DNA from: Chryseobacterium glaciei
GTDB taxonomy: Bacteria > Bacteroidota > Bacteroidia > Flavobacteriales > Weeksellaceae
Direction: 5' to 3'
Assembly: GCF_001648155.1 (NCBI RefSeq)
Contig: NZ_CP015199.1
Coordinates: 3,791,001 to 3,855,000, forward strand
Length of the DNA: 64,000 nt
Numbering within the stretch: the first letter of the stretch is position 1; every line of letters begins with the position of its first letter. The translations under genes and the position numbers were made by a program. Under the pieces are notes generated by a model. The model worked only from the letters and a program-made list of their open reading frames with translations, did no database searches and was not told where the DNA came from. This document shows, one piece after another, positions 1-9,375 of the stretch.

Positions 1-778
1 TAAAGCCCAGATCAAAAGCGATTTCTTTATGGCTGAGGTCTGAGAATAGGAGCTGACGTTTAATTTCTATGAGAATTCGATTGTGAATAGCCTGAATAGC
101 TGTCTCTCCACAATGTTTTTTTGTAATTGAATTTAATTTTTTCGTAGTAATGGCCAATTCTTCTGCGTAATATTGAACGGTACGCTGCTCTTTATAATGC
201 TGATTTAATAATTTTTTGAATCTAACATATATAGGTTTGTCAGCAGTTTCTTTATGCAAAATAGGATGAAGCCCATGAACAGATTCTATCAATCCCAACA
301 GGAAAATTTTAATATGAAATCTTGCCTGTTCCTTTTTAATAAGACTCGGTTTTTGATAAATCCCTTTGATAATTTCAATCGCATGTAAACTTTGTTCAAA
401 ATCTTCAGGAGAAAGAATGGTGCAGTTTAATTGTGTAGATAAATTCACATTATAAGTACTCAATTCGTTTTTTAAAATATCAGAACAAAACAATATCTCT
501 TCAAACAGAATAATTTTCCCTTTCAGATCATCACTCGGTTCAGAAACAAAATGAACCTGTTCCGGGAAAACCACGGAAATTTTTCCCGACTTCAGAGAAT
601 GTACTTTATCCTCAATTTGAACTTGCAGATTACCATTCTCAATAACAATAATGAAAAAATGATCTTTTTTGTGAGGTTTTAAATAGGCTTTCAGATTTTC
701 TGTCGTTAAATCAAAAGCCCGAAAAGATAGATTTTTATCCTCTTCTTTTTGAATGTTTTTTTTGATCTCCAGTTTCAT
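1..778 (-). CDS. AraC-family transcriptional regulator, C-terminus cut by window edge
   Basis: The minus-strand reading frame is open from the ATG at 776-778 to the window edge (259 codons), so the last part of the HTH domain is missing. The N-terminal part resembles a cupin-like sensing domain (residues about 15-130). The visible C-terminal part reads like the first helices of an AraC HTH domain: a YYAEELAITTKKLNSITKK stretch, then SHKEIAFDLGF, the typical start of the second HTH. It is probably a DNA-binding regulator of an adjacent gene outside the window. The family call rests on this pattern; the ligand is unknown. Confidence 0.8.
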   Translation of the reverse strand, partial: MKLEIKKNIQKEEDKNLSFRAFDLTTENLKAYLKPHKKDHFFIIVIENGNLQVQIEDKVHSLKSGKISVVFPEQVHFVSEPSDDLKGKIILFEEILFCSDILKNELSTYNVNLSTQLNCTILSPEDFEQSLHAIEIIKGIYQKPSLIKKEQARFHIKIFLLGLIESVHGLHPILHKETADKPIYVRFKKLLNQHYKEQRTVQYYAEELAITTKKLNSITKKHCGETAIQAIHNRILIEIKRQLLFSDLSHKEIAFDLGF

Positions 779-886
779 CAAGCCTCCCATACTATTGTTA
801 TTTTAAAACGAAAACGCAAATGTAAAGTAAAACATTATTTATTTCCAAGATTTTGTAAGAGCTAAAATTTTGAAATTACATTATTA

Positions 887-1005
887 GAAGCTATTTCACG
901 CTATCCACTCATACTCCTCGCGCCATCACACGCCAGTGCTCAAACCCACCGACGCTCAAACCCTCACTCCGGGGTAACCGTTACTATCGCGGCTAGGGCA
1001 TTCGT
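887..1005 (+). repeat. Dispersed intergenic element ending ATCGCGGCTAGGGC
   Basis: This block is less AT-rich than its surroundings. It begins AGCTATTTCACGCT and ends with a TCGCGGCTAGGGC-type tail. The same skeleton (AGCT..ATCCCGCT ... CCGTT.CAATCGGGGCTAGGG) recurs at 11870-11957, so I read both as members of one intergenic repeat family with a variable middle. It is apparently non-coding. Function is unknown. Confidence 0.5.
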
Positions 1006-1023
1006 CACCAGTATAAAAATCTG

Positions 1024-1176
1024 TCTTTGCGAGGAACGAAGTGACGAAGCAATCTCAATAAAAAACTAAGCACAGCGCATAACCACAAAGTTTGTCATCC
1101 TGGAAGGATCTAAAACGGCTTAAATAACATAAAGTAAAACAACGAGATTGCTTCGTCACTTCGTTCCTCGCAAAGA
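1024..1176. repeat. Perfect 33-bp inverted repeat in the gap upstream of purB
   Basis: The arm at 1024-1056 (starting TCTTTGCGAGGAACGAAG) is exactly reverse-complemented at 1144-1176. About 87 nt separate the arms, and the interior includes a GTCATCCTGGAAGGATCT motif. The structure is a long hairpin or a MITE-like element. No ORF lies inside. The whole 779-1461 gap (683 nt) consists mainly of such repeats followed by the purB promoter. Confidence 0.8.
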
Positions 1177-1181
1177 CCCAA

Positions 1182-1257
1182 AACTTTGCTGAGTGAAACG
1201 CCTTTGCGAACTTAAAAAAGTGAAGCAATTCAAAAAAATCCTTGCGAACCTTGCGTT
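1182..1257 (+). repeat. Family A intergenic repeat, copy 1 (upstream of purB)
   Basis: The sequence starts AACTTTGCTGAGTGAAACG, continues CCTTTGCGAACTT, then ends with CTTGCGAACCTTGCGTT. Closely similar copies in the same orientation are at 41189, 45761 and 52937. Each lies upstream of a plus-strand gene. Confidence 0.75.
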
Positions 1258-1290
1258 TTAAAAAAAAAATAAGCCAGAATCATTCAAAAA

Positions 1291-1320
1291 AATCTGTGCA
1301 AATCAGTGAAAATCTGTGGT
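1291..1320 (+). repeat. Short dispersed repeat CTGTGCAAAT..GTGAAAATCTGTGGT
   Basis: The element matches a copy at 12027-12057 almost completely, and a shortened form occurs near 10052-10070. All are intergenic. Function is unknown. Confidence 0.6.
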
Positions 1321-1431
1321 TAAAAATAATAAAACCTAACCTAACCCCATTGAAATAAAAGTAAAAGATCAATTAATCTTAATCAAAAACTAAAACCACC
1401 TCCACAATTTTTCTCTCTCAACGAAAATCCG

Positions 1432-1439
1432 TATTTTTG
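1432..1439 (+). promoter_or_regulatory. -7 box of purB promoter
   Basis: TATTTTTG fits the Bacteroidota TAnnTTTG -7 consensus and ends 22 nt before the purB ATG. It supports the chosen start. Confidence 0.65.
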
Positions 1440-1461
1440 TGCATCTAAAAGTAAAAGAAGA

Positions 1462-2889
1462 ATGAATTCCTACAAAAATCCATTGGAAGAGCGCTACTCC
1501 AGTGAAGAAATGTTATTTAATTTCTCACATAATAACAAATTCCGTACTTGGAGACAGCTTTGGATCGCTCTTGCAGAGATCGAAAAAGACCTTGGTCTTG
1601 AAATTTCTGACGAGCAGATCGCTGAGTTGAAAGCCAATGCTGAAAACATCGATTACGATAAAGCAGCAGAGTATGAGAAAAAATTCCGTCATGATGTAAT
1701 GGCTCACGTTCACGCTTATGGTGATGTGGCACCTTCAGCAAAAGGAATTATACATTTGGGAGCTACTTCGGCTTTTGTAGGAGATAATACAGACTTAATT
1801 CAAATCCGTGACGGACTATTAATTTTAAAGAAAAAATTAGTAAACGTTATGAAAAACCTTGCGGATTTTTCTATTCAATATAAAGACCTTCCAACGTTAG
1901 GATTCACGCATTTCCAACCAGCTCAGTTAACGACTGTTGGAAAAAGAGCAACACTTTGGTTACAAAGTTTGGTTCTTGACATCGAAGAACTTGATTTCTT
2001 CTTAGAAACATTACGTTTCAGAGGAGTTAAAGGAACTACAGGAACGGCTGCAAGTTTCTTAGAGCTTTTCAATGGTGATTACTCTAAAGTGAAGCATTTA
2101 GATAAAGAACTTTCAAAAAGATTCGGTTTCGATAAAGTATTTGGTGTTTCTGGTCAGACTTATGACAGAAAAATTGATGCTAAAGTAGTGGCTTTATTAG
2201 GAAACATCGCTCAGTCGGCTCACAAATTCTCAAACGATTTACGTTTACTTCAAAATCTTAAAGAAGTTGAAGAACCATTCGAGAAAAACCAAATCGGTTC
2301 ATCTGCAATGGCTTACAAACGTAACCCAATGAGAAGTGAAAGAATCGGAGCATTGGCGAAATATGTAATGTCTTTAACAACAAGTTCTGCAATGGTAGCT
2401 TCAACACAATGGTTTGAAAGAACTTTGGACGATTCTGCAAACAAGAGATTAACTATTCCACAGGCATTCTTGGCTGTTGATGCGATTCTATTAATCTGGA
2501 ACAATATCATGAACGGAATCGTTGTTTATCCAAACAGAATCAACAAACATATCGAAGAAGAACTTCCTTTCATGGCGACAGAATATATCATCATGGAAGA
2601 GGTAAAAGCTGGTGGCGACCGTCAGGAAATCCACGAAGTGATCAGAGTTCACTCAATGGAAGCTTCTAAAAAGGTAAAAGAAGAAGGTAAAGAAAATGAT
2701 TTGATTGAAAGAATCTTAAACGATGATTCATTAAAATTAGATAAAACGAAATTAAAAGAAGTCTTAGATCCTAAAAACTTTATCGGCTTTGCTCCGATTC
2801 AGACGGAAGAATTCATCAACAATGAAGTTCAACCAATTCTGGACGCAAACAAAGATCTGATAGGTTTAGAGGCTGACCTTAAAGTATAA
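1462..2889 (+). CDS. purB: Adenylosuccinate lyase
   Basis: Catalyses the two fumarate-releasing steps of purine synthesis (SAICAR to AICAR, and adenylosuccinate to AMP) in the cytosol. The 475-residue protein is a member of the fumarase/aspartase superfamily. Visible motifs are GATS (100-103), the TxxxHxQ-like segment FTHFQPAQ (148-155) with the catalytic His, and the signature loop GSSAMAYKRNP (279-289), whose serine acts as general base in the family. Length is normal for the family. A promoter box lies just upstream and a terminator follows at 2894, so it is probably transcribed alone. purL, from the same pathway, lies 2.2 kb downstream. Confidence 0.97.
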   Translation: MNSYKNPLEERYSSEEMLFNFSHNNKFRTWRQLWIALAEIEKDLGLEISDEQIAELKANAENIDYDKAAEYEKKFRHDVMAHVHAYGDVAPSAKGIIHLGATSAFVGDNTDLIQIRDGLLILKKKLVNVMKNLADFSIQYKDLPTLGFTHFQPAQLTTVGKRATLWLQSLVLDIEELDFFLETLRFRGVKGTTGTAASFLELFNGDYSKVKHLDKELSKRFGFDKVFGVSGQTYDRKIDAKVVALLGNIAQSAHKFSNDLRLLQNLKEVEEPFEKNQIGSSAMAYKRNPMRSERIGALAKYVMSLTTSSAMVASTQWFERTLDDSANKRLTIPQAFLAVDAILLIWNNIMNGIVVYPNRINKHIEEELPFMATEYIIMEEVKAGGDRQEIHEVIRVHSMEASKKVKEEGKENDLIERILNDDSLKLDKTKLKEVLDPKNFIGFAPIQTEEFINNEVQPILDANKDLIGLEADLKV

Positions 2890-2893
2890 ATCA

Positions 2894-2924
2894 ATATGCA
2901 GTCTTTTCGGCTGCATATTTTTTT
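2894..2924 (+). terminator. Intrinsic terminator of purB
   Basis: Stem ATATGCAG/CTGCATAT with a 9-nt loop, running into seven T residues directly after the purB stop. Confidence 0.85.
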
Positions 2925-2932
2925 GAATTGAT

Positions 2933-3961
2933 ATGAAGTTTTACGCATTTTTTATTCTGATACTACTTCCTGTGATTGTATTTTCTCAGGATTTAAAGCC
3001 GAATAAGAAAATAAAATCTGATACAGATTTCAATCATAAAGTTTCAGGAATTACAGCTCCAATGAACTTGGGAGAATTTTCAAGAACAGCTTTGTTTACC
3101 AATTCCAAAAATGACAGTGTTTTTGCTGCTGAATATGAAAATAAAGACAATGATGCATTGTTTAAATTTAAAATTATTCCTGCCTTTCTCGATGAAGAGA
3201 GACTTTTGAATCATTATTATAAAGAGCTTAACGAAAGGAAATATACACCTCAAGAAAGAGAGAAAGTAAATAAAACAGTAGTTTTTCAAGAAGGAAAATT
3301 TAAACTTCATGGCATCAGTACCTATTTTAGCCATCTTAATAGGCTGATTAACGTAAGAGTTTATAATGTAGGATTTTGGATGTTTATCTCGGAAATAAGT
3401 CAAAAAGGTAATGATACTTTAGCTTTAGATGCAAAGCAAGATGAATTTTTGACGAAACTAATGCCTTCAAAGATTGTAGAAAAAAATCCGTTAACAAGAT
3501 ATTCGAATATTCTCTATGCACCTATTGCAGCTCGTGATACAGTACTGTTGAGAATTACAATGAGCAGTGCTACGAATAAAATGAAATGGATATATGAGAA
3601 TATTAATAACTACGAAAGAGCGTCGGGAATTCCCGGAACTCTTCTGGATTTCCAGATTGCAGGTATTAATGGTTTTATAGATTATAAAACAGAAAAAAAT
3701 CCGAGATCCATTAAAGAAGGTAATCCTACAGTAGATAAATTGATTTCTTTCTTTACGAAACTTCGAAATGACGGTTTCACAGATGAATATTTAATGGAGC
3801 AGTATTACTATTTATTGACCCCTCCAGAAAATCATCAGTTCGACTACAAAGGTTATCAAAAATGGAAATTGGACAATTCGATAGATTACAATGTTAATAA
3901 AAAATATTATATTATTGTAAATTCGCGTAAAAAAGCAGATTTAAGTAGAGAAGTAAATTAA
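2933..3961 (+). CDS. Secreted protein of unknown function
   Basis: The 342-residue protein has a classical signal peptide (hydrophobic residues 3-18, likely cleavage after VFSQ). The rest is a soluble, lysine-rich sequence without a motif I recognise. The start lies 8 nt after the purB terminator. The next gene begins 20 nt downstream on the same strand, so the two probably form an operon of exported proteins. I assign no function; a periplasmic or surface location is inferred from the signal peptide. Confidence 0.75.
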   Translation: MKFYAFFILILLPVIVFSQDLKPNKKIKSDTDFNHKVSGITAPMNLGEFSRTALFTNSKNDSVFAAEYENKDNDALFKFKIIPAFLDEERLLNHYYKELNERKYTPQEREKVNKTVVFQEGKFKLHGISTYFSHLNRLINVRVYNVGFWMFISEISQKGNDTLALDAKQDEFLTKLMPSKIVEKNPLTRYSNILYAPIAARDTVLLRITMSSATNKMKWIYENINNYERASGIPGTLLDFQIAGINGFIDYKTEKNPRSIKEGNPTVDKLISFFTKLRNDGFTDEYLMEQYYYLLTPPENHQFDYKGYQKWKLDNSIDYNVNKKYYIIVNSRKKADLSREVN

Positions 3962-3981
3962 AAATTGATATTAACCTAAGC

Positions 3982-4941
3982 ATGAAAAAAATACTTTTAT
4001 TCATTTCATTGGTACCAATGATTTCCTTTTCTCAGAAGAAGGATGTTTTAAAGTATTTCATATCGAAAGATTCTTTGGTTGGAGTAAAAAATCAAGAAGG
4101 TAAAATTATTGTTCCTGCGCAGTTCAAAATTTTCTCAAATATTGAAAATGGTGAATTAGTTGAAGGAGAAACTATCCACTTTGATGGTTCTAAAAAAGGA
4201 GAGGAAAGTGAAAAAAATGCTTGGGGATATGTCTATGACCGAAAAGGAAATTTCCTGTACCAACCTTTTTTATATGATAACGGAGCGGATTATTTCGAAG
4301 AAGGAGTAAGAAGGTTTGTTAAAAATGGAAAAGTAGGTTTTGCAGATAGAAACGGTAAAATAACAATTGAACCTATTCATGATTTTGTGTCGCAGTTTAA
4401 TTTTGGTTATGCTTCGTTTTGTGACGGATGCGACTGGGAAAAAACAGACGACGAACACAAAGCTATCGTTGGCGGAGATTGGGGAATGATGAATTTTAAA
4501 GGTGAAATCGTTCAACCCATTACAAAATCCGAAAATGCTGTAGAAATTAACGGAAAATATTATCCGAATCCATTCAAATATAATGAAAAAGAGAAGAACA
4601 TTCTTCAGTTTTTCGAAAAATATAATAAACAGCTTTCCGATATTTATTATGTGAATTACTATAATAAGTTATCTGAAAATGAAAAGAAATTATTCTTTGA
4701 GATTGTTGAAAGACCAAAAGAGAATTTTCCTTATTTTCAGATTAATACATATGATAACGGAAAGATGAATTCAGGATCGTCACGTTTTAATTTCATAGTT
4801 TCAGAAGACGGTAAAAATTTTTACGCTTCGGATTATGATGTTGAAAAAATTCCTTTTGAAAAATGGCTGAAAAAAGAAATGAAAGAAGCTGAAGAATTTC
4901 AGAAAGAACATCCCGATAATCCTAACAAATTAAGTAAATGA
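3982..4941 (+). CDS. Exported WG-repeat protein
   Basis: The 319-residue protein has a signal peptide (residues 1-17, MKKILLFISLVPMISFSQ). Several WG-type repeats follow: GVKNQEGKIIVPAQF, WGYVYDRKGNFLYQPF, GFADRNGKITIEPIHDF and WGMMNFKGEIVQPI. Each has the G-x-x-x-x-x-G-K-I-x-x-P layout of the KWG/WG repeat. In the second half (from about 200) the repeats disappear. WG repeats form small beta structures of unclear role. It probably shares a transcript with the preceding exported protein. Confidence 0.8.
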   Translation: MKKILLFISLVPMISFSQKKDVLKYFISKDSLVGVKNQEGKIIVPAQFKIFSNIENGELVEGETIHFDGSKKGEESEKNAWGYVYDRKGNFLYQPFLYDNGADYFEEGVRRFVKNGKVGFADRNGKITIEPIHDFVSQFNFGYASFCDGCDWEKTDDEHKAIVGGDWGMMNFKGEIVQPITKSENAVEINGKYYPNPFKYNEKEKNILQFFEKYNKQLSDIYYVNYYNKLSENEKKLFFEIVERPKENFPYFQINTYDNGKMNSGSSRFNFIVSEDGKNFYASDYDVEKIPFEKWLKKEMKEAEEFQKEHPDNPNKLSK

Positions 4942-5024
4942 GTCTAAATTTTCATATTGTTAAGTTTTTTAATTATGAATTTTGAGATTTTTTTAGAAAA
5001 TATTCAAAATGATGTTGCTTCGAA

Positions 5025-5054
5025 TTATCGCATCGCTGATGCGACAATTTTTTA
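5025..5054 (+). terminator. Probable terminator after the WG-repeat gene
   Basis: Stem TCGCATC/GATGCGA with a GCT loop, flanked by partly pairing AT and followed by CAATTTTTT. Confidence 0.65.
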
Positions 5055-5112
5055 AAAGGAATAAATTTGAAAATAAAAATAAGTCTAATAATATTTAAAT
5101 ATCTGGCATCTA

Positions 5113-8100
5113 ATGTCTAATAACAAAAGAATTTTCGTAGAAAAAAGAGGAATTTTCGATGTAGAAAGTCCAAAAATTTTTGATGAAGTAAAAGCGGTTG
5201 TTCCGTCGATCAAAAATGTGAAAGTGTACAATGTGTACGATATTTTCAATTTGAACGATGGTGAATTCGAAAAGGTTGTCAACAGCACTTTCGTAGACCC
5301 TGTTACTGATATTTTACATGAAGAAAATCCTGCCGAAGGAATCCATTTTGCGATGGAATTTTTGCCGGGACAGTACGATCAGCGTGCCGATTCTGCTCAG
5401 CAATGTATCGCTTTACTGACTGAAAATGAGAGGTCTAAAGTAAGAAGTGGGAAGTTGATAGAGTTTGAAGGTGCTTCTGAAACAGATTTAGCTAAAATCA
5501 AAGACCTTTTGATTAATAAAGTAGAGTCTCAGCAAAAAGATTTATCAGTTGTAAACATTCCTGCGGATGAAATTCCGTCAAGGGTTTTAATTCACGAAAA
5601 TTTCATCAATTTTGATGATGCTCAACTTGAAAATTTCTACAATAATCATGGTTTTGCTTTAGGGTTGGATGATTTAAAATTCATTCAGGATTATTTTAAA
5701 ACTGAAGAGAGAAATCCTACGGAAACTGAACTGAAAGTTTTAGATACCTATTGGAGTGACCACTGCCGTCACACAACGTTTGAAACAGAATTGTCAAATA
5801 TTGAATTTGAAGGACAGTTTAAACATACATTGGAAACGATTTTCAATGATTATATCGAAAAAAGAAAATTCTTAGGACGCGAATTAAAACCAATTTCATT
5901 AATGGATTTGGCAACAGTTTGCGGAAGATATTTCCATAAAACAGGTGATTTGGAAAACTTGGTGGTTTCTGATGAAATCAACGCCTGTACAATCCAAATC
6001 GAAGCTGAATATGATGGAAAAAAAGAACCTTGGTATTTATTATTCAAAAACGAAACACACAATCACCCGACAGAAATTGAACCTTTTGGTGGTGCTTCAA
6101 CGTGTTTAGGTGGTGCGATCAGAGATCCTTTGTCTGGACGTTCTTACGTTTTCCAGGCGATGAGATTGACGGGCGCTGCTGATGTTTTGGAACCGGTTGA
6201 TAAAACGTTACCGGGTAAATTACCTCAAAAAACGATCACAAAACAGGCTGCAAACGGATATTCTTCTTATGGTAACCAAATCGGTTTGGCGACTACAATG
6301 GTTTCTGAAATCTACGACGAAGGCTACAAAGCAAAAAGAATGGAAGTTGGTTTCGTAACTGGCGCAGTCCCTGTGGATTGGGTAAGACGTGAAAAGCCTG
6401 AAGCTGGCGACTCTATCATCATTTTAGGAGGTGCAACAGGTCGTGATGGTGTTGGTGGAGCAAGCGGAAGTTCGAAAGAACAGGACGAAACTTCTATCCA
6501 CACAATGAGTTCTGAAGTTCAGAAAGGAAATGCGGTTGAAGAGCGTAAAATCCAGAGATTATTCAGAAATCCTGAAGTGACGAGATTAATTAAAAAATCA
6601 AACGACTTCGGAGCGGGAGGTGTTTCTGTAGCGATCGGCGAAATTGCAGATTCTTTAGATGTTAATTTAGATGTTTTACCTTTAAAATATGAAGGTTTGA
6701 ACGGAACTGAGCTTGCTATTTCTGAATCTCAGGAGAGAATGGCGGTTGTGGTTGAACCAAAAGATAAAGAGCAGTTCATTAAATTCTGTGAAGCTGAAAA
6801 TATTGTTGCCGTTGAGGTTGCAAAAGTGACAGATTCAGGAAGAATGCAGATGTTCTGGAAAGGTGATAAAATTGTTGATCTTTCAAGAGAATTTTTAGAT
6901 ACAAATGGTTGTTCTAAAAGTCAGGAGGTTAAAATTACTCACCTCAATGAAGTAAAAGAAGAAACTCCATCATTTAATGAAGAGAATTTCTTGAAAATAT
7001 TAAGCGATAAAAACGTTGCTTCTCAAAAAGGTTTGTTGGAAATGTTCGATTCGTCTATCGGTGCGACTACGGTTGCAATGCCTTTAGGAGGAAAATATCA
7101 GCAGACTTTGATGGAAGGAAGCGTTCAGACGTTGCCGATCATCGGAGCAAAAAATATTGAAACAGTTTCTTTGGCAAGTTGGGGGTTCGATGCGGAGCTT
7201 TCTAAGCAGAATTCTTTGTTGGGATCTTCTTACGCAGTAGTAGAAAGTGTTGCAAAAATCGTTGCGATGGGAGGTGATTACAAAAATATCAGATTTAGTT
7301 TTCAGGAATATTTTGAGAAATTAGGTCAAAATCCTGAAAAATGGGGAAAACCTTTAGCTTCTTTGTTGGGAGCGTATGATGCACAAATTAATTTTGGTTT
7401 GGCTGCAATCGGAGGTAAAGATTCAATGAGTGGAACGTACCAAGACTTAAATGTTCCGCCGACGTTGATTTCTTTCGCTTGTGCGAACGGAAAAAAGAAA
7501 AATATTATCTCTCCTGAATTTAAAAACGAAGGAAATAAAGTGTATTTCTTCAATCATATTGCTCAGGAAAACGGACTTCCGAATTATGACGCTTTAAAAA
7601 CTGTTTTTGAATTTATTTTCAAAAATATCAAAGCAGGAAAAATCGTTTCTGTAAAAACGGTGAAAGAAGGTGGTGTTGCAGTTGCTTTAGCAAAAATGAG
7701 CTTCGGAAATAGATTAGGTGCTGAAATTACAGTTGATGAAAAAACTTTATTAACTAAAAATATCGGTAGCTTAATCATCGAATCTAAAGAAGAATTAAGT
7801 TCTACAAATCTTCAATTCATAGGAGAAGTTAAAAATTCAAATGTTATCAAAATTAATGATGCTGAATTTGCGATTGAAAAATTATTAGCCGCAAATACAA
7901 ATACGTTTGAAAATCTTTTCCCGACAGTTGAAAAAGAAAAATTGACGGTTGAAATTGATGAGAAATTAAACTCAATCAATCCAAGAAATATTATCATTAA
8001 AAAACACGGAATCGCTCAGCCAAAAGTATTCGCGCCTGTATTTCCAGGAACAAACTGTGAGTACGATACGTTGAACGCTTTCGCAAAAGAAGGTGCTGCT

Positions 8101-8808
8101 ATCAGCAGTTTACCTTTAATCAATATCAATCATCAGTTATTGGATGAAAGTATCGATGCTTGGGTAGAAGAAATCAAAACTTCTCAGATTTTGGCTTTCT
8201 CAGGAGGTTTCTCCGCGGGTGACGAGCCGGATGGTTCTGCAAAATTCATTGTAAACGTTTTGAAAAACGAAAAGATGAGAAATGCAGTTCATGAATTGCT
8301 GGACAGAGACGGAATGATTATCGGAATCTGCAATGGTTTCCAGGCATTGGTTAAATCTGGATTGTTACCTTACGGAAGAATCAAAGATCTGGATGAAAAT
8401 TCTCCGACGTTGGCTCACAATGCAATCAGAAGACATATTTCTCAGATGGTGAACGTAAAGGTTCTGAATGATGAATCGCCTTGGTTAAAAGGGATGAAAG
8501 ATCAGGTTTTCACGATTCCGATTTCTCATGGTGAAGGTCGTTTCATGGCTTCGGAAGAGGAAATTCAGAAATTGTATGAAAACGGACAGATTGCAACGCA
8601 ATACTTAGATTTAGATGGAAACATTGCTCACGGAATGCCGTTCAATCCAAATAATTCATTGTTCGGAATTGAAGGAATTACGAGTCCATGCGGTAAAATT
8701 TACGGTAGAATGGGACATCCTGAACGTTTTGCAGAAGGGTTGATGAAAAATATTCCAACTGCGAATTATCATAATATATTTAAAAATGGAGTTGAGTACT
8801 TCAAATAA
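5113..8808 (+). CDS. purL: Phosphoribosylformylglycinamidine synthase (single-chain)
   Basis: Converts FGAR, glutamine and ATP to FGAM in purine synthesis. The 1231-residue protein is the large single-chain form found in Proteobacteria and Bacteroidota. The N-terminal domain is followed by two AIRS-type synthetase halves with the ATP/metal motif HNHPTEIEPFGGAST (about residue 316). A C-terminal class I glutaminase contains the nucleophile GICNGFQ (C1073) and the SHGEGRF histidine segment. No truncation is visible. Translation runs 22 nt past a possible upstream ATG of the barstar-like gene, and that gene probably shares its transcript. Confidence 0.97.
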   Translation: MSNNKRIFVEKRGIFDVESPKIFDEVKAVVPSIKNVKVYNVYDIFNLNDGEFEKVVNSTFVDPVTDILHEENPAEGIHFAMEFLPGQYDQRADSAQQCIALLTENERSKVRSGKLIEFEGASETDLAKIKDLLINKVESQQKDLSVVNIPADEIPSRVLIHENFINFDDAQLENFYNNHGFALGLDDLKFIQDYFKTEERNPTETELKVLDTYWSDHCRHTTFETELSNIEFEGQFKHTLETIFNDYIEKRKFLGRELKPISLMDLATVCGRYFHKTGDLENLVVSDEINACTIQIEAEYDGKKEPWYLLFKNETHNHPTEIEPFGGASTCLGGAIRDPLSGRSYVFQAMRLTGAADVLEPVDKTLPGKLPQKTITKQAANGYSSYGNQIGLATTMVSEIYDEGYKAKRMEVGFVTGAVPVDWVRREKPEAGDSIIILGGATGRDGVGGASGSSKEQDETSIHTMSSEVQKGNAVEERKIQRLFRNPEVTRLIKKSNDFGAGGVSVAIGEIADSLDVNLDVLPLKYEGLNGTELAISESQERMAVVVEPKDKEQFIKFCEAENIVAVEVAKVTDSGRMQMFWKGDKIVDLSREFLDTNGCSKSQEVKITHLNEVKEETPSFNEENFLKILSDKNVASQKGLLEMFDSSIGATTVAMPLGGKYQQTLMEGSVQTLPIIGAKNIETVSLASWGFDAELSKQNSLLGSSYAVVESVAKIVAMGGDYKNIRFSFQEYFEKLGQNPEKWGKPLASLLGAYDAQINFGLAAIGGKDSMSGTYQDLNVPPTLISFACANGKKKNIISPEFKNEGNKVYFFNHIAQENGLPNYDALKTVFEFIFKNIKAGKIVSVKTVKEGGVAVALAKMSFGNRLGAEITVDEKTLLTKNIGSLIIESKEELSSTNLQFIGEVKNSNVIKINDAEFAIEKLLAANTNTFENLFPTVEKEKLTVEIDEKLNSINPRNIIIKKHGIAQPKVFAPVFPGTNCEYDTLNAFAKEGAAISSLPLININHQLLDESIDAWVEEIKTSQILAFSGGFSAGDEPDGSAKFIVNVLKNEKMRNAVHELLDRDGMIIGICNGFQALVKSGLLPYGRIKDLDENSPTLAHNAIRRHISQMVNVKVLNDESPWLKGMKDQVFTIPISHGEGRFMASEEEIQKLYENGQIATQYLDLDGNIAHGMPFNPNNSLFGIEGITSPCGKIYGRMGHPERFAEGLMKNIPTANYHNIFKNGVEYFK

Positions 8809-8821
8809 CAATAAAAAGAAA

Positions 8822-9202
8822 ATGACTGTCATCAATGGCAGTCATTTTTCAAATCTGGAAGGCTTCTACGAGGAAGTTTCTAAGGTCTTGACGAAAGATA
8901 TAAATTGGAAAGTCGGCACGTTGGACGGTTTCAATGATATTTTGTATGGAGGTTTTGGATTTTTTGAGAATTATGATGAAGTTGAAATCATTTGGGAAGA
9001 GTTTCAAAAATCAAAAAAAGATTTAGGATTTGAAGCGACGAAAGAATTTTACGAAAATAAAATCAAGCAGGGAAAACCTTTTAATGTAGAATTAATTCAA
9101 GATAAATTAAATGAATTAATTGATGGAAAAGGACAGACTTTATTCGATATTTTAATTGAAATTATTGGAGAGCATAAAAATATTACGTTAATTTTGGATT
9201 AA
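8822..9202 (+). CDS. Barstar-like (barnase inhibitor) family protein
   Basis: I chose the ATG at 8822 (126 residues), 13 nt after the purL stop. An in-frame ATG at 8786 lies inside purL. The sequence fits the barstar fold: an N-terminal strand and INGSHF, then a helix FYEEVSKVL, the WKVGTLDGFNDILYGGFG loop characteristic of the family, and a C-terminal ITLILD strand. Barstars bind and block barnase-type ribonucleases, but no ribonuclease or polymorphic-toxin gene is near. It may protect against a toxin encoded elsewhere or delivered by a competitor. That role is inference. Confidence 0.75.
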   Translation: MTVINGSHFSNLEGFYEEVSKVLTKDINWKVGTLDGFNDILYGGFGFFENYDEVEIIWEEFQKSKKDLGFEATKEFYENKIKQGKPFNVELIQDKLNELIDGKGQTLFDILIEIIGEHKNITLILD

Positions 9203-9278
9203 ATTGAACCATTAAGGAGAAGTTTTTAAGTTTAGTTAAGCTTTAAATTGCGACAACTAACAAAACAAGTATTAGCGA

Positions 9279-9308
9279 TGTCATCCTGAGCGAAGTCGAA
9301 GGATCTTA
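9279..9308 (+). repeat. Dispersed GTCATCCTGAGCGAAGTCGAAGG-type motif
   Basis: The intergenic sequence TGTCATCCTGAGCGAAGTCG and following AAGGATCTT belongs to the same loose family as the GTCATTCCGTAGGAATCT arms at 14716 and 21313 (family D). It is non-coding. Confidence 0.6.
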
Positions 9309-9375
9309 ATAATTCTTAACTTCTTAAATCAAATCTTAATGGTTTAAAAATCGAAATCTATAATTAAAAAAATAA

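Noticed and set aside
1024..1176. Insertion sequence around the 33-bp inverted repeat
   Set aside because: There is no transposase ORF and the interior is only about 87 nt; a MITE-like or repeat role is more likely.
1517..1741. Minus-strand open frames within purB
   Set aside because: They overlap purB completely, have no promoter or family support, and purB is a certain coding region.
8786..8821. Upstream ATG for the barstar-like gene inside purL
   Set aside because: The ATG at 8822 begins right at the conserved fold and lies outside purL; the extra 12 residues look like purL read-through in another frame.
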